Shown one piece after another: positions 12,083 to 25,300 of a stretch of DNA of 64,000 nt; the first letter of the stretch is position 1, and each line of letters begins with the position of its first letter. A program made the position numbers and the translations under genes. The DNA comes from Trileptium ribeirensis (lineage: Eukaryota; Nematoda; Enoplea; Enoplida; Thoracostomopsidae), in assembly GCA_030248225.1 (NCBI GenBank), contig JASANE010016117.1:62001-126000 (forward strand), in the 5' to 3' direction. The notes under the pieces were generated by a model that ran no database searches, had not been told where the DNA came from, and saw only the letters and a list, made by a program, of their open reading frames with translations.

Positions 12083-13850
12083 AATAATCAGAACATAGTG
12101 AAACGTAATGGAGATTGTGCGTTGCAGGGGTGAAATCTTTTAAATTCCATCTGTGTGTGTGATCGGCCATAACCCGGGAACGCCTTCACCGACTTTCACG
12201 GTCTTAGCCTCATTCGAACCGGCATAGTCGATTTACCGTGTACATCCCCGAGCGGTTTTTGATTTGGGTCTGGTTCCGGGGTCAGGGGTTAAAATGTGGG
12301 TTTTTGACCCCATTTTAGTACCCTTCACGGAAGCAAGGTTATTTTTATCTAAACTTTCGAATTTCTTCTCTGGATGGTTTTATTTCATTGTAAAATGACA
12401 AATTCCGATACCTCTTTTTTTTGTTTCGATTAAGGCTCCGGTTTTGGATTTATGGTGTTTGATGTACGGGGTATGGTGTTTCAATGGTTTCTCGACCCAA
12501 AATTTGAAAATTTGTTCAGATAAGTTTCACTTGGGGGTTTTCGAGCATGGTAAGCTCATTGCCGGTGTTGGTTTTGCTCAGTGACCTATGGTTCTATGCG
12601 TACGGGGGTATGATGCCCCATGGTTCGGGTCAGACGTCAAAATGAGGGTTTTCACCCCTTTTTAGTTCTCTTCACGGAAGCAAGGTTTTATTTTTATATT
12701 AAATTTCAAATTTTTTCTCTGGTTTGTTTCATTTCATGGTAAATGATAAATATCGATGCCTCTTTTTTGTTCTTCGATTAAGACTACAGTTATAGAGTTA
12801 TGGGGTTTGAGGTATGGTGCCTCAAGGGTTCCTCTACCCAAAATTTGAAAGTTTGTTCTGACGTTTTGGGCGGCTGAAAAGTTCACTTGGGTGTTTTTGG
12901 GCATGAGAAACTCATTGCCGGTATTGGTTTTGCTCAGTATTCCATGGGTACTGGGTATGATGCCCCATGGTTCGGGTCAGAGGTCAAAATGAGGGTTTTC
13001 ACCCCTTTTTAGTTCTCTTCACGGAAGCAAGGTTTTATTTTTATATTAAATTTCAAATGTTTTCTCTGGTTTGTTTCATTTCATGGTAAATGATAAATGG
13101 CGATGCCTCTTTGTTGTTTTTCGATTAAGACTACAGTTATAGAGTTATGGGGTTTGAGGTATGGTGCCTCAAGGGTTCCTCTATCTAAAATTTGAAAATT
13201 TGTTCTGACATTTTGGGCGGCTGAAAAGTTTCACTTTGGTGTTTTGGGGCATGGGAAACTCATTGCCGGTATTGGTTTTGCTCAGTGACTCATGGTTCTA
13301 TGGGTACGGGGGTATAACGCTCTGTGGTTCGGGTCATTCTCTGTTTGGTTTTATTTCATAGTAAAATGATGACTGCCGATGCCTCTTTTTTGTTTTTCGA
13401 TTACGGCACCGGTTCATGGGGTTTGAGGTACGGCACCCCCGTGGTTCCTCCACACAAAATTCGGAAACTTGTTATGACGTCCTGCGCGGCTGAGGAGTCT
13501 TACTTGGGTGTTTTCGGGCATGGCAAACTCATTGCTGGTGTTGATTTTGCTCTACGATCCATGGTCTATAGGTACGGGGGTATGCCGCCGCCATGGTTCA
13601 TCGACCTAAAATTCTTAATTTTACTGTTACGTCCTGGGAGGCTGATAGCTTGCACTTGGGCGTTTTGAGGCATGGGAAACTTATTGTCGGTGTTAGTTTT
13701 GTTCTTACTTGTGTGGTATTGTGTGATATCCACATATATATAGCATATCGACGTATGCTATCGACAGCTAACTGGCTGTGCATGCAAAAGGCGTAGATGT
13801 ACCTATGCTTCACTACGTTCTGCAATCTCGATAGAGTTATTAGTTTTATG
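12083..13850 (+). repeat. Repeat family C block with four ~350 bp tandem units
   Basis: A leader starting CAGAACATAGTG, which includes TCTGTGTGTG and CGGCCATAAC, is followed by units beginning near 12365, 12713, 13062 and 13337 (spacing 348, 349, 275). Each unit contains TTTCTCTGG, TTTTATTTCAT and ATGATAAAT. A conserved tail near 13744-13850 contains CGTATGCTATCG and TGCAAAAGGCGTAGATGTAC. The same leader, units (two) and tail occur at 47612-48690. No protein was recognised. Confidence 0.7.
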
Positions 13851-16210
13851 TCATACGTAATATGTGGTTGAAATGCAGCGCCACAATGTATTATGAACTA
13901 AATCACGAAATTACATCGAAATAACGTCACATGGCCGATTTTTCGAAATTTTGGTGGTGGTCGGGGGGGGGGTGGGTAAAGTGTGGCCGGGGGGATAAAA
14001 GCCTGAGATCAACAGGTCCGCCGTGAGATAGAGCTCACGTCGTTTCACCATTCTCTTTCTCATGGGAATGAACCACAACAGACAAATTAATAGAGTTGTA
14101 CTCACTCCACCATACCCAAAACTAGCAATGGTGGGGGTAATCAAATGTGCTAAAATCGATCTTTTAACTCTGGCGCCGGCGTAAGTAACAAGAAGCCCCT
14201 GGGTTAATATTTTTTCAAAAAGTACCCAGGAGATAGGTATGATCTATGAATAACTTTTATGTGTCGTGCATGAGGAACGAGTAATGACCAAAAAAAGAAT
14301 TTGGTCGGGAGGTGGGGGATGGGTTAAAGTCGGGTTCATTGCATATCGGCCGCTCCCACTCTCCAGAATTGGAGTAGATTTTGAAAATTGTCTAACTAAA
14401 AACGTAGTGTAGACCTGATTAATTCTGCACAAAAAAGAATTAAGGCCATAATTTCTAGCACCGAGCCACGGCACTACCCGGAAAAAACGGGTCGTAAAAT
14501 TAGTCATTACGGATTTGTCAATTTGGGACCTATGTTGATGTCCAGCCCCCATGGTGGTGGTGAGGCCAAAAAATTTTTGTTGTTTAAAATAGCTAAGTAA
14601 TGAGGCCTTCTAGCATAAATATTTTTCCCTGCACGTTTCTGTGCTACAGACCAAAATATCCACTTTTACCGACCCCCTACCAAAAGGATATGGTAGCGTG
14701 AAATGATTCATTTACCAGTCTGGTCAGTGAGTATTTTTCGTTTCACTAAGTACCCAGAATCTAATTATTCTTCGAAAAATCAAAAAATCTTCGAGGTGTT
14801 AAACTGGCATTTACACAACACCGCAAATACCAGCTTTATCAATCTGCCATAATCCATCCTGTTTCCGGCTATCATACCCGAGTGTTTGGGTTGAATTTTT
14901 TCGATGTTCAGCGCATATCACTCGGGTCCCTTCAAGCCCTGCTTGGCCCTTACATACAATACACTGCTAGATTTTGCGTTGTAAAGGTCATTCTTAGCGA
15001 TATAGGCTGTGAAGACATTCTTCGGCACGCACGTTCACGGTCTTTGAATGTTCACGATCAATCACCACATTATAAGCCACTCTCGCAGACGTCTATATAG
15101 CCAATTTCTATGCGTAATGTTTTTAGATATAGTTATAACTAGGGATGGGCAAGATACAATGGTCAGATACAATTTCATATGCGGATATCCTAACATTGCA
15201 TTTCATGGTCAGGTGCAATGGCTGGTAGAGAACGTCAAATCTTAATTCCGCAATGCCGAAATGATTTTTATCAATAGATTTTGGCTTTAGGCGGCCACTT
15301 TTAGTGTAGGGCAAAACTTACTTCATTTGGTCATCTCGGATTACTGGTCAGTTGTAAGCCCAAAATACTTCTTTTCAGAACGGTATATATATAGAATGTG
15401 ACTTCTTCGGCTGCCCTTCAGCCTTATGGCTGACTAAAATATGGTGGCCGGTTGGTATTGAGTAGGAAGTAACCACCCTAACGTTGAGAATATTTATATA
15501 TAGATGAGTTTGATGTCAAAATACTTTGCTAGTTTGTAAGTAAGGAAAGTAAGGAGCCGCGAAAAGATGTATTGGTCTACCATCGGTAGAGTTACCTGTT
15601 CAGAAATGTAGCGCGAATTTCCTAAGGTGGACGTGGTTGTCCCTCGGACACAGGAAGAGTAGTTAAGCATGGAATACTGTGCTCTCGAATTTGGGGGCTG
15701 GAAGTTTCAAGTGCCCTTGGCAAAAACCGAGTGGCCCCCGGTTCGTCCCTGGTTATATTTTGGGCTCCCCCTAGTTCATCGCGTCTTTGCAATTTTTTTG
15801 TTGCCACTTACTAACAACATCGCCAAATCTGCCGTGCCATGGAAAAGAGTGTAACTCAATAATTTTTAATATTAATTTGAGGCTAAAATATTGCATCGAA
15901 TTTGAAGTCTATTTTGAGTATATCCAATCCCTGCGAAGCTACACTTTTGTGCTGTCTGGGAAAAAGGCTATATCTCCAACTGTCGAAAGCAAGAAAGCCA
16001 TATCTGCATGTTGGATAAAAATACTGAATTCCGTATTTTATTTGGAATTATGTAATAGCAAAAAAGCTGTAACTCCAATTTCTACACAATTTTCAAACGT
16101 GTCACTCTTTCTCAACATAAAACGAAAAATGTATTGACGGATGTCAAGTTGCCATCGCACAATCACGGATTGTAATTGCGGTGAACAAGGGTGGAGGCGT
16201 GAGGGAGTAT
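13851..16210. other. Non-coding stretch with G-rich duplicated pieces
   Basis: Related G-rich segments occur at about 13950-14000 (TGGTCGGGGGGGGG) and 14303-14330 (TTGGTCGGGAGGTGGGGGAT). A CTGG-II-like fragment lies at about 15690-15780. A single hAT-like end, CTAGGGATGGGCAAGATAC at about 15141, has no visible partner. No gene. Confidence 0.4.
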
Positions 16211-16219
16211 GGTACATAT

Positions 16220-17073
16220 TAGGTAACGACCGAATATTCGGTATTCGGCCGAATAGTAGGTATTCGGTATTCGGCCGAATAGTTGGTATTCGGTATTCGG
16301 CCGAATAGTTGGCAATATTCGGCCGAATACCGAATAGTTGACTGGCCGCTGTTTATTCGGCCGAATACCGAATAGTTGACTGGCCGCTGTTAGTTGAAAA
16401 ATAGAGGCAAAATCTGCCACCAGATATCCTAATTTTACGACCAGAGTCCTGATAATGATGCTACAAACCGCTACATACGTCCAACATGTTGCAACTTTGG
16501 CAAGACAAGATGCGTTTGAGACTCATCAATTCAGTTCGCAGCCGGATCGAATGTTCTGTTACCACAGTTATGTTCTTCATCAGCCGTGCACTATCTCGCT
16601 GTCATAATAGTTGCGAAATTAATACTTTGGGGTCTAAATACAGCAGGATTTGTTCGTTTTCTTTGACACATCGTGAATGTGAAGTGAGACATCATGCTAT
16701 GCCGTTCTACATACCTACTTACGCCTAACCCTAAGTCTACCGCCCCCGAACACCGCGCACTGAGTCGTTCTTTTTTAACAGTATGACTTCGCGCACCAAT
16801 TATCGCCGTTCTCCAGATGATGAAGCTATAAAAATCAATAAAAAACAAAATTATAACTTCAACCTAACAAAGGAGGGCACAAAGCAAAAAAATTCATCGA
16901 ACAAAAACTATCGCTGACTCAGCAACACAATACAAAACGACCTGTTGCATGGTGCACGTACATACAGTGGTGTATTTGTAGATTTCTCATCATACATAGG
17001 TGATGCGAACAACTATTCGGTATTCGGCCGAATATTCGGTATTCGGTGAAATTAAATATTCGGTCGTTCCCTA
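16220..17073. mobile_element. Non-autonomous hAT-type element, 8 bp target duplication
   Basis: The element is bounded by TAGGTAACGACCGAATATTC and its inverted counterpart ending GGTCGTTCCCTA. Exact 8 bp direct repeats GTACATAT lie at 16212-16219 and 17074-17081. Eight-base duplications with TA(G)GG-like ends are typical of hAT transposons. The subterminal regions hold repeated palindromes built on TATTCGGCCGAATA (about 16230-16385 and 17010-17060). The central 550 bp carries a probable R1 fragment near 16690-16800 and no intact transposase. Confidence 0.85.
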
Positions 17074-17089
17074 GTACATATTTAATAGA

Positions 17090-18480
17090 GCGTCCAGCTA
17101 AAAAGGCGAGAGGGATAAAATTTCTACCAGGTATATTTTTTTGTGAATCCACAAATATGAAAATTTATGTGTCACAGTTTACACTGAACTCAATGTAAAC
17201 AAAGCAAACGAGTACACACAAAACAACGAATACAAATTTTATCTCTTTCCACCGTACAAGTGGACGATCTACAACAAATTAAAGAAATGTGCCCATTTGG
17301 CCTTAGCTTTTGAAGGGTTTAAACTTAACATATGTATGCTTAATACGAGGTTTGTTCGTGGCTTGCGGTACAGTATTTCGAGGCCGAAAACGCAAGGTTA
17401 GCTCGTGGAAATTTGTATCACTGAATGACATGCCCTTCTAGGCACCGCTTTCATATTTCTGAGCGAGAACCACCGCCTCCCCCGGGACTGCCCTTTTAGA
17501 CACCCACTGTTGTCCGTGACCCTCTCCACTTTTGAAAATTCCTAGCTACTCCCTTGACAATGAGTTAGATCTAATAGAAATACAACAAATTGCCAAATTC
17601 ACGTGCGGTAGCCTTAGCACAGAACAGTAATTTTTAACCACGAATTGACTATTTTTAGTCATTTTTGAATGTTTTGTCAAAAATATTGCTCTCTCCAAGA
17701 AGACCCTCTCTCGACACCAATAAGTCATTCCCCAGACCCCAGGATGACCACTGACATGGTTTTTTTGCATTTTGATGTCACCGCCAAGTGCCAAATCTGT
17801 GCCAAATTTAGTATCGAAATACAAGTTATATATATCATTTATATAAACTCAAAAACTTTGACTGTATTTTTCTCAAAAACACTGTTTTTGGAGTTACGCA
17901 TTCTACAGTTACACCCTGAACAAAAAGCCTTACTTTATATCTTCAGACTTCCAATTTCTGTCCGAAATTAAGTATTTAGCCCAGTTGTTTGGAGTTAACC
18001 CTCAAGCTGGCAACTGTTGCCAATACCGCTTCTCTGGTTTACAGTTATATTCTATCGATTCCCTGGCATCCCACCGAGATCCCTAAGATATATACCAAAA
18101 ATATCCGAAATTTTCGCTCTATTTTGATTAACTAAGAATTAGCTTTAATATGAAATGATGTTCACTATAAATTAAATACTGTGTACTAATGTAAGCTTAG
18201 CGTAAATTAAACAGCAAGTATTGGGCAAAAAGCATTTTATCAGAACAACAATATTTTGTTTAAGCCTCTGCCTCACATGGTCAATAAATCATAAAATACA
18301 CCTGGCGTAATAGTGAATGGCAAAGTCTGGTATACAGTTTTTGAAGTTTAAATACAAGCAACTACAGATGTAAGTTTAAAAATTTCCGTTCTGCAAGCTC
18401 ACTTGACAAGCATGGCTTATATCTTGATATTGGTTGCCGACTTTCATGTAATTTTTTAGGTTATCCACACCTTGTGTCCT
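17090..18480. other. Non-coding stretch, nothing recognised
   Basis: Only short frames; no exon with splice sites or repeat boundary was recognised. Confidence 0.35.
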
Positions 18481-18484
18481 TGTA

Positions 18485-18713
18485 CAGTACTCGCCAAAAA
18501 TGACCGTCGCATTTCGAGCGAGCGAGTTCGAGCGAGTCGCGAGCGAGTCTCGAGCGAGTGGCTCGCTCGAGATTTCGCAACTATTTAAATTAATAGAAAA
18601 TTCTATTTTTAGAACAAATTTATTTCGAGCGAGTCGCGAGCGAGTCTCGAGCGAGTCGCGAGCGAGTGTCGAGCGAGTCGCGAGCGAGCGACAGTCATTT
18701 TTGGCGGGTACTA
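18485..18713. mobile_element. TA-flanked MITE, 229 bp copy
   Basis: The element begins CAGTACTCGCCAAAAATGAC and ends with the inverted counterpart GTCATTTTTGGCGGGTACTA, whose last base has changed from G. TA lies on both sides (18483-18484 and 18714-18715). Subterminal GCGAGCGAGTC-type 11-mers surround an AT-rich core. Terminal CAGT..ACTG with TA duplication fits the Tc1/mariner group. Other copies are at 49583-49822 and 52274-52491, with a relic at 55391-55471. Confidence 0.85.
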
Positions 18714-18890
18714 TACCTATTCACGAGCTGTATGTGGCCATAGCGTTGTGATTGCGACCAGGGCAAAAGATTAATATCGCGGAACGTGTAAGCCTCCGCA
18801 AGAGTAGTTTCTCTTTATGTATCTGATTGTAGGGACCAGGCCAATAATTCTCTCGTGGTACCAGAAGCTAAGCTTTAGCTAAATCAGATA

Positions 18891-19201
18891 CTGGCCTATC
18901 CTTAGTTGGGGGGCTCCCACTTTCCAAATCCCCATGTTCCTGAGATTTTCCTCTATGTCCGAACTCCACTCAGCCGAAACCCCATGTTTTTGCTTGGAAA
19001 TTGTTTTTAACATTAGTTACCACTATTCATAATGCTAAAATATCGTTTTATAGCTTGAAAATACATGAACGGCAATAGAACTACATGAAAGTATGGACAT
19101 ATTTAGTATTTTAAGCAAACTTTATTCCCCCGCCCCATTTTGAAATTTTCCCCGGGAATAATCATGGGCCCCCTCTTTTCGGAGGGCCGTGGACAGGCCA
19201 G
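18891..19201. mobile_element. MITE, CTGG family I, second copy
   Basis: The ends are CTGGCCTATCC and GTGGACAGGCCAG. Internal phrases match the element at 38-424 (for example AAATCCCCATGTTCCTGAGA, GCCGAAACCCCATGTTT and GGGAATAATCATGGG). It is shorter (311 bp) and has lost most of the long C and G runs. The flanks GATAC/GATAT suggest a decayed 5 bp target duplication. It ends about 125 bp before the first recognised transporter exon. Confidence 0.7.
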
Positions 19202-19327
19202 ATATCTATATTTCGGGAACCGTCGTGGCAAGTTTTACTTTCAGCTCAGCTTCCGCACCCCGTCGATATGAACGCTTGTTGAAGTTTGCTTTATGTATTT
19301 TTCAGTGTTTTTTGTTTTGTATTTTAG

Positions 19328-19398
19328 ATCCTACCGACAACGCACAATTGCTAAAATGGCTGAGCCTAGCTGTTCTAACGATTCAAAATTCGTCACAA
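19328..19398 (+). CDS. Transporter exon with first transmembrane helix
   Basis: The acceptor is GTATTTTAG and the donor GTGAGT at 19399. It encodes [20 protein letters not shown] and NSSQ, matching the first membrane helix of SLC35A proteins. It starts with two bases of a split codon, so a coding exon must lie upstream. The frame stays open upstream to about 19189 but has no ATG. Confidence 0.8.
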
Positions 19399-22300
19399 GT
19401 GAGTTGAATTTTTTTTATATGGTACTTGTTAAAATAGCTAGTGTAGCGACATTTTAGTATAATAGCATGCGGTGTCACAAGGAAAAATTTGTTATTTGTA
19501 TACCTGGAATAGTTTTTGGTTTTGATATGCATAATATAAACGTTTATTGTAGAATGTTGGATGTCCGTATTTTATTAGATAAAAGTCTATATATGACATT
19601 CGCAGCGTGAAAAGGCATTCAAAATAATAATTGAGCGGAGCGAAGCGAAGCGTTTTTATTTTCTGTCTGGGAGTAAAAAGGTCGATGTCCGTCCGTTCGT
19701 TAGTTCGTTCGTTCGGTCCGACGGATCTCAAGAACCACTGAACCGATTTTAAAAAACTTTTTTTTGTTTGAAAGCCTATCATGTCAGAGTGTGCACCTGA
19801 TATTTGGGATTAAAAAATTTTGAGTGGTTAATTAGTAATTAGCTAATTAGTTAAGCTTATGCAGCTAAAATAGAGAATTTTGCAATATTTGTGTTATTTA
19901 TTGAAATAGAATCGTTTCGATTAAACCATTATAGGGTTTTTGGGTCGAAGAATTCAAATATAATATTTTTACCAATGATGAAGCCCTATGCCCTATGCAA
20001 TGTAGTTACAAGAACATAAAATTGAGTACATTCTTAAGCCCAAGCTCCACTCACAAATGTAGTTCCACTACCGACTAGTAATCTATGCTCGATGTATCAT
20101 GGCCATACATTGCGGAAATAGGTGATTGCAATCTCTCGACATTGCTCGAATGACGTGCAGCAGATGCTGTCGTCTCCATTGTCGTAGCGCGATGTGCAGG
20201 AATCGTACGTATATATTTCTACGTCGGCCTCAGCAACATTCTGTTGCCATATGTCGAACTGTGGACGAAATTCTCGGGGGAAATTTTAATGGAAAATAAA
20301 TTTTGCTTAAAATACTAAACATTTACATATTTTCATGTAGTTCTACAGCCGTGCATCTGTGGATAGGCCAGTGGTTTGTTTCCACTGAGCTGGAAATTGC
20401 AACAGTGCTAATCAGCGTGACAATAGAGTTATTGTTTAGTCATTCTGGGCATACGACAGAGAGGAACAACCGAATGCTACCGCAGCCGCAAAAATCCGTT
20501 CATTTCCGCTGAAAATTAAAATTTTGGTAGCCGGCGTACAGTTATGGATTCTGCGGCCTCCTGGAACTTCGAGTTGCTCTTATTTTGGTAGCATTTTTAC
20601 ATTTTCTGTCAATCGGTGAGTATTTAGGCTAAATTGTGACGTGTTTGTCTGTATTGTGTGGATTTCACCTTTTCACTCCAGTCAGACATTGTTAATGCAT
20701 TTTGTCATTTTGTTGTATTATATTGTTGCATTGTTGCTATTGTTTTTTCAGGCGCTGCTAATTCGATACGCTCGTGTTCGTCCGAAAAAAGAAATGTTTT
20801 TGTCTACGACGGCTGTATTTTGGACCGAAATTGTCAAGTTCCTAACGTGCATCTTTCTTGTTACAATCGAGCATCGAAACTTTATCAAGTATTAAAACAG
20901 AACATTAAGGGGGTGTGGAATCGAATGGGTGTTGGGTATTTATGATCACACACGTAGCCTCGATGGTTACGACAGGTCTGTAGCTGCTAGCGATACTGTT
21001 GTTGAAACGGAGCGATCGGAGTTTCTATTGAGGGCATTCGGGGAAAATTTGTTTTTGACTGTCGCTGTCATTCATAACCCATCTTCGAATGAATGGATTT
21101 CGATAAAGTTTTTTGTTCGATGTCAAAAATGACGATTTGAGTGATGTGCCATTTAGTTGAACGCGAACGGTGCCGACCCTATCTTATGGTCAAAACGGCA
21201 AAAACATGATTTTAAGGGTTGTTTGCCAAATCTGTCCATACGAGTACCAGTGTGTCACAGCCAATTTTCGCGACACCTCTCCAGGCTTCGCAGCAAAAAA
21301 CGGATATCATTTATCGCCATCCACAGCTTTGCTGACTACGACGTATTTGTGGGACTACTGTGTGCCCAAATATGTCTTGTCGACCCTTTGTCTGAAATAC
21401 AGATTTTTTTCTATTGCGATAAAATTTCGGCATGCGTTTATTATGTTTTTCTTCTTGCAGTTATAACATCTATTAAGTTATTAAACACGTTGGATACGAT
21501 GGGTTTTCTATCTAGAGTCCTACTTGACTTATACCTTGTTAATGGGTTTCAAAGGTTTTATGCTCGACCACAATAATAATGTAGTGTTTTCATTCGCTTG
21601 GTTGCGTATTGTAAAAAGGGCATCAAGAATGATCCATTTATAGGTTTTTCTGAACATTGAATACACTGATTCGTTCATCTATAATCCTCGTGCATATTTC
21701 ATACCTTTTTATGGGTTTAGGGTCAATGAACCTGATTTTCAGAATATAGTCTGTCTTTAGTTGTTTGGTTACGTATTGCGTACAGGGCATCAAGAATTAT
21801 TGTCTATATAGGTTTTTCGGTTGACTGAATATATTGTAGTTATATAGAAACCAACACGAATATTTCATATATTTTCAAAGGATTTTAATGACTAGAGATA
21901 ATTCGAGGGAACTTGATTATCAGAATATAGCCTGTCTTCAGTAGTTTGGTTATGCATTTCGAAAATGGTCTGTATAGGTTTTGGTACGCTGCATAGAATG
22001 GTTTGGCATCTATAAACAAATACAGTCACGGCCAAAAATAAGTGCAATCGAAAACTATCGAAATCGCAATCGATCGGAATTTCATTTAATCGAAAGAAAT
22101 CGATCGAAATTTCATTTAATCGAAAATAATCGAAATTTTACAATTTTGAAATTCATCTAATTGCGCCAAAATCGCACGTGATTACGCAAAATGATTACTT
22201 AAAAATGAAGCCACGCTTGCTCCGTTTCACCCTTGCGAGCTACTACTTGGTACACGCTCGCGTGTGTGACAGTTTTTTTGTGTGATACTAGTATTTTATA

Positions 22301-25300
22301 ATATTGTCAGACAGAAAAAAATTAAATTTCGTATCTTTAAGTTTTCGTGTAAAATTTTGTTAACTAAAACGACGATCGTCGGAAAAATCATTCCTTCAGT
22401 CCGTTTGTCAAAAGATGTGTTACTATAATATATTATTAAGACGAGCTTTAGCCAGTCAGTGTTTTACATATGCATGCCAAACTCAAATATGTGTGTTACA
22501 TTACAGAGCCCATATTAGAGTTAGCTAAACTTGACCTTAAATTTTTGCATTATTCAGTTCGTGATTTTGACAAAACGGAAATCATGGCGAACTCACCAAA
22601 AAACTACTAAAAATTCATTGAGATGTCTAAAAGAACTAGCCGAGCACTTCGGTCCGGACCGACGTCAAAATTTGTCGATGCAGGCAGCTGTACCGGTTCA
22701 GATCGTTCAAGTTTATATGACCACAACCATATGATCACAAATTTCTTTTCCAAACTTATATGTGGTACTCAATGTTGCTGTACAATTTATTAATAGGATG
22801 CAAATAAACTGTCTCTAAAAATAAGCGTCAGCAGCGTTGATACATTGTTAGGCAAAAATAATTTTTTTTCTGAAAATAGATTTTTGACTTAGTCGGTTCG
22901 GATCATGGACCGGTGGTTGCTCAGGTTGCATCATGACTAAGAGCATATTTGTGGTCACACTGACTGTGGGTCGACAAACATGGATAGCATCTGAGCAGCA
23001 TTATAATATAATTGCCTGATGCCCAATAATTGAGCGCTAAATGTTTTATCGCGGGGAACCACTACTACAAAGAACGCGCCCGCTTGTCTATTCAACGTTC
23101 GCTGACGCTATTCATTGTATTTTTAGGTGCCTGCTCACCGTTCGTGAGCTGATTTTCTATCAACCGCTGGACACGCTCAAAGTCTGCGTTCCGTCAATCA
23201 TCTATACAATCCAAAACAATTTGCTTTATATCGCAGTGTCGAATCTCGCCGCAACTACATTCCTTGTTAGTATTTAAATTAAGCATTATACTGTGATTGT
23301 ATATAATGGATTTGCAAAAGTAAACAATTTTCATTAAAATGCACAAAATTTGATTATAAAACATTTTTAGGATAAATTTAGCACAATTTCAGGCCTGAAA
23401 TAGTCAGGATTTATGCTATGTTGCGTCGGTTTGTTTACATTTGTTTATGGTTTTAACAAAATATGTGTTTCTAGACGCTTGCTCTTATTTTATCACGATA
23501 ATGATAAATATACTTGTCCACACGAGTTTTGCTGTAGTACCATTTGAGAACAGAAATAAAAGCTGATTTTTAACTGAAAAATCATAATAGCACTTAATAT
23601 TGAACAACCATTAATTTTTCTCCAACAATTTGCATTGACAAATTTTGTGGTTTGAACACAAAATTTGTGAGTGAATAGTGGATAGCATTTTCTCTAATCT
23701 TAATCCATTACATGTTACGGTAAACCGCTTGGACGCGCTCAAAGTTTGAGCGTGTGGACACGGATTAAGGTTTCCAACCCCGGGCTTCTAGAATAGGAGC
23801 CCATGTTTGACCAAATGCGACCATTGTAGGCGACCTTTTTTATATAAGGAATGTGATCGATAACAATAGACGCGGTGATGACAATAAAAATTTCATGACG
23901 TCAAGTTATCTGAAATTTTGCTCTGGTGGCACAGTTAATGCTTAAAATTTGATTTGAAACAACTGTTTTAACATAGGAAGTAAATTTTTGATTTAATTGA
24001 GTTTCTAAATAAAAGTATATTTGGGTCCTTCCACCCTTTATCGGGGTCGCAATTGTACCCGAATTTGCGACCCCTGTTTGTGTACTGTTTCAGAAGAGAT
24101 ACCGAAGCCAGAAACCTTACCATGGCCCCTCCACAAAGGGAGAGCTGGATTTCGGCGGCGTCCTCAGGTAATTTTTGGTTCCCCTCAGCACTGTTTTGAG
24201 TCGACGCAAAAGAATGATCTTCCTAATACAAAACGGATAATATAACAAAATCATCATTACTTATTTCGAAAATGTAAGACAACAACATAATGAAGTTCGC
24301 CCTTCAAGAATTTTCTGTACTTTAATAACAAATATGGAATAAAAACAACTGTTTTAAATGCATGAAAAATACGGAAAAAGCAATTATAAAGCCCGCAGTT
24401 GACCCGAGGATACAACTTTGTTACGCACATTGTTCTACTTAACAACAAACGAAGCTGTAATTGAGAGTTTTTGTCGGATATTTACTATTTACAAATACGG
24501 AAAAAGCAATTATGAAGCCCGCAGTTGACCCGAGGATACAACTTTGTTGCGCACATTGTTCTACTTAACAACAAACGAAGCTGCAATTGAGCGTTTTTGT
24601 CGAATATTTACTATTTATAAATACGGAAAAAGCAATTATAAAGCCCGCAGTTGACCCGAGGATACAACTTTGTTGCGCACATTGTTCTACTTAACAACAA
24701 ACGAAGCTGCAATTGAGCGTTTTTGTCGGATATTTACTATTTATTTTGCAGGTAACATATCAATTGAAAATTTTGTCAACCGCAATATGTACCGTTTTAA
24801 TGCTGCGTCGCGTTCTGAATCGATATCAGTGGTTCGCGCTTGTGCTGCTGTTCGCCGGAGTATCGATGGTTCAACTTGAAGAAAATGCAGGTATAGCGTT
24901 TTTAGGTTGAACTTCCCTATATTGAACAAAACACGTATCTCTGGTACCAGATTAGGACAAAATTTTAAATTTTAGGTGTCAGATGTAATCTAAATGCTTA
25001 GCATTAGTATTTTTAGAATTTATATATGTGTTCAAAATTCTATTCTTTTTAGAATAATAGTGGTGGGTAGATCAACTTATCCCGTAAAATGTTATATTAA
25101 TAGGTAACAAGGTTGTTCTTTGCAAGCCGAATGGGCTAGTGACTTGCAGGTTCGGGCTAGTGACATGACATGACATGTAATGGTTCAGCCGACACCAAAC
25201 TTCGCTGACAAGCGAGCCAGATCTAGCGTAATAGTCGCTGCCAGGTAGAGTCTATACTTGCTGTTCTTGTTTTAGTCAAATCGAAACCTTCAGTTGCAAC

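Noticed and set aside
15141..15240. hAT-like end CTAGGGATGGGCAAGATAC
   Set aside because: No inverted partner or 8 bp duplication was found nearby. A similar lone end is at about 54016 (CTAGTGATGGTAAGGATAC).
19189..19327. Possible extension of the first transporter exon upstream without splicing
   Set aside because: The frame stays open but has no ATG, runs to the end of the CTGG-I MITE, and a good acceptor (TATTTTAG) sits at 19327.
21157..21576. 139-codon frame in transporter intron with short peptide matches to 26859-27092 (minus)
   Set aside because: Both lie in family B repeat copies. A third copy (about 4000-4160) has frame breaks, so the similarity is best explained at DNA level.
22021..22100. 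TA CAGTCACGGCCAAAAATAAG, resembling one end of the TA MITE
   Set aside because: No matching right end was found downstream, so no element can be bounded.
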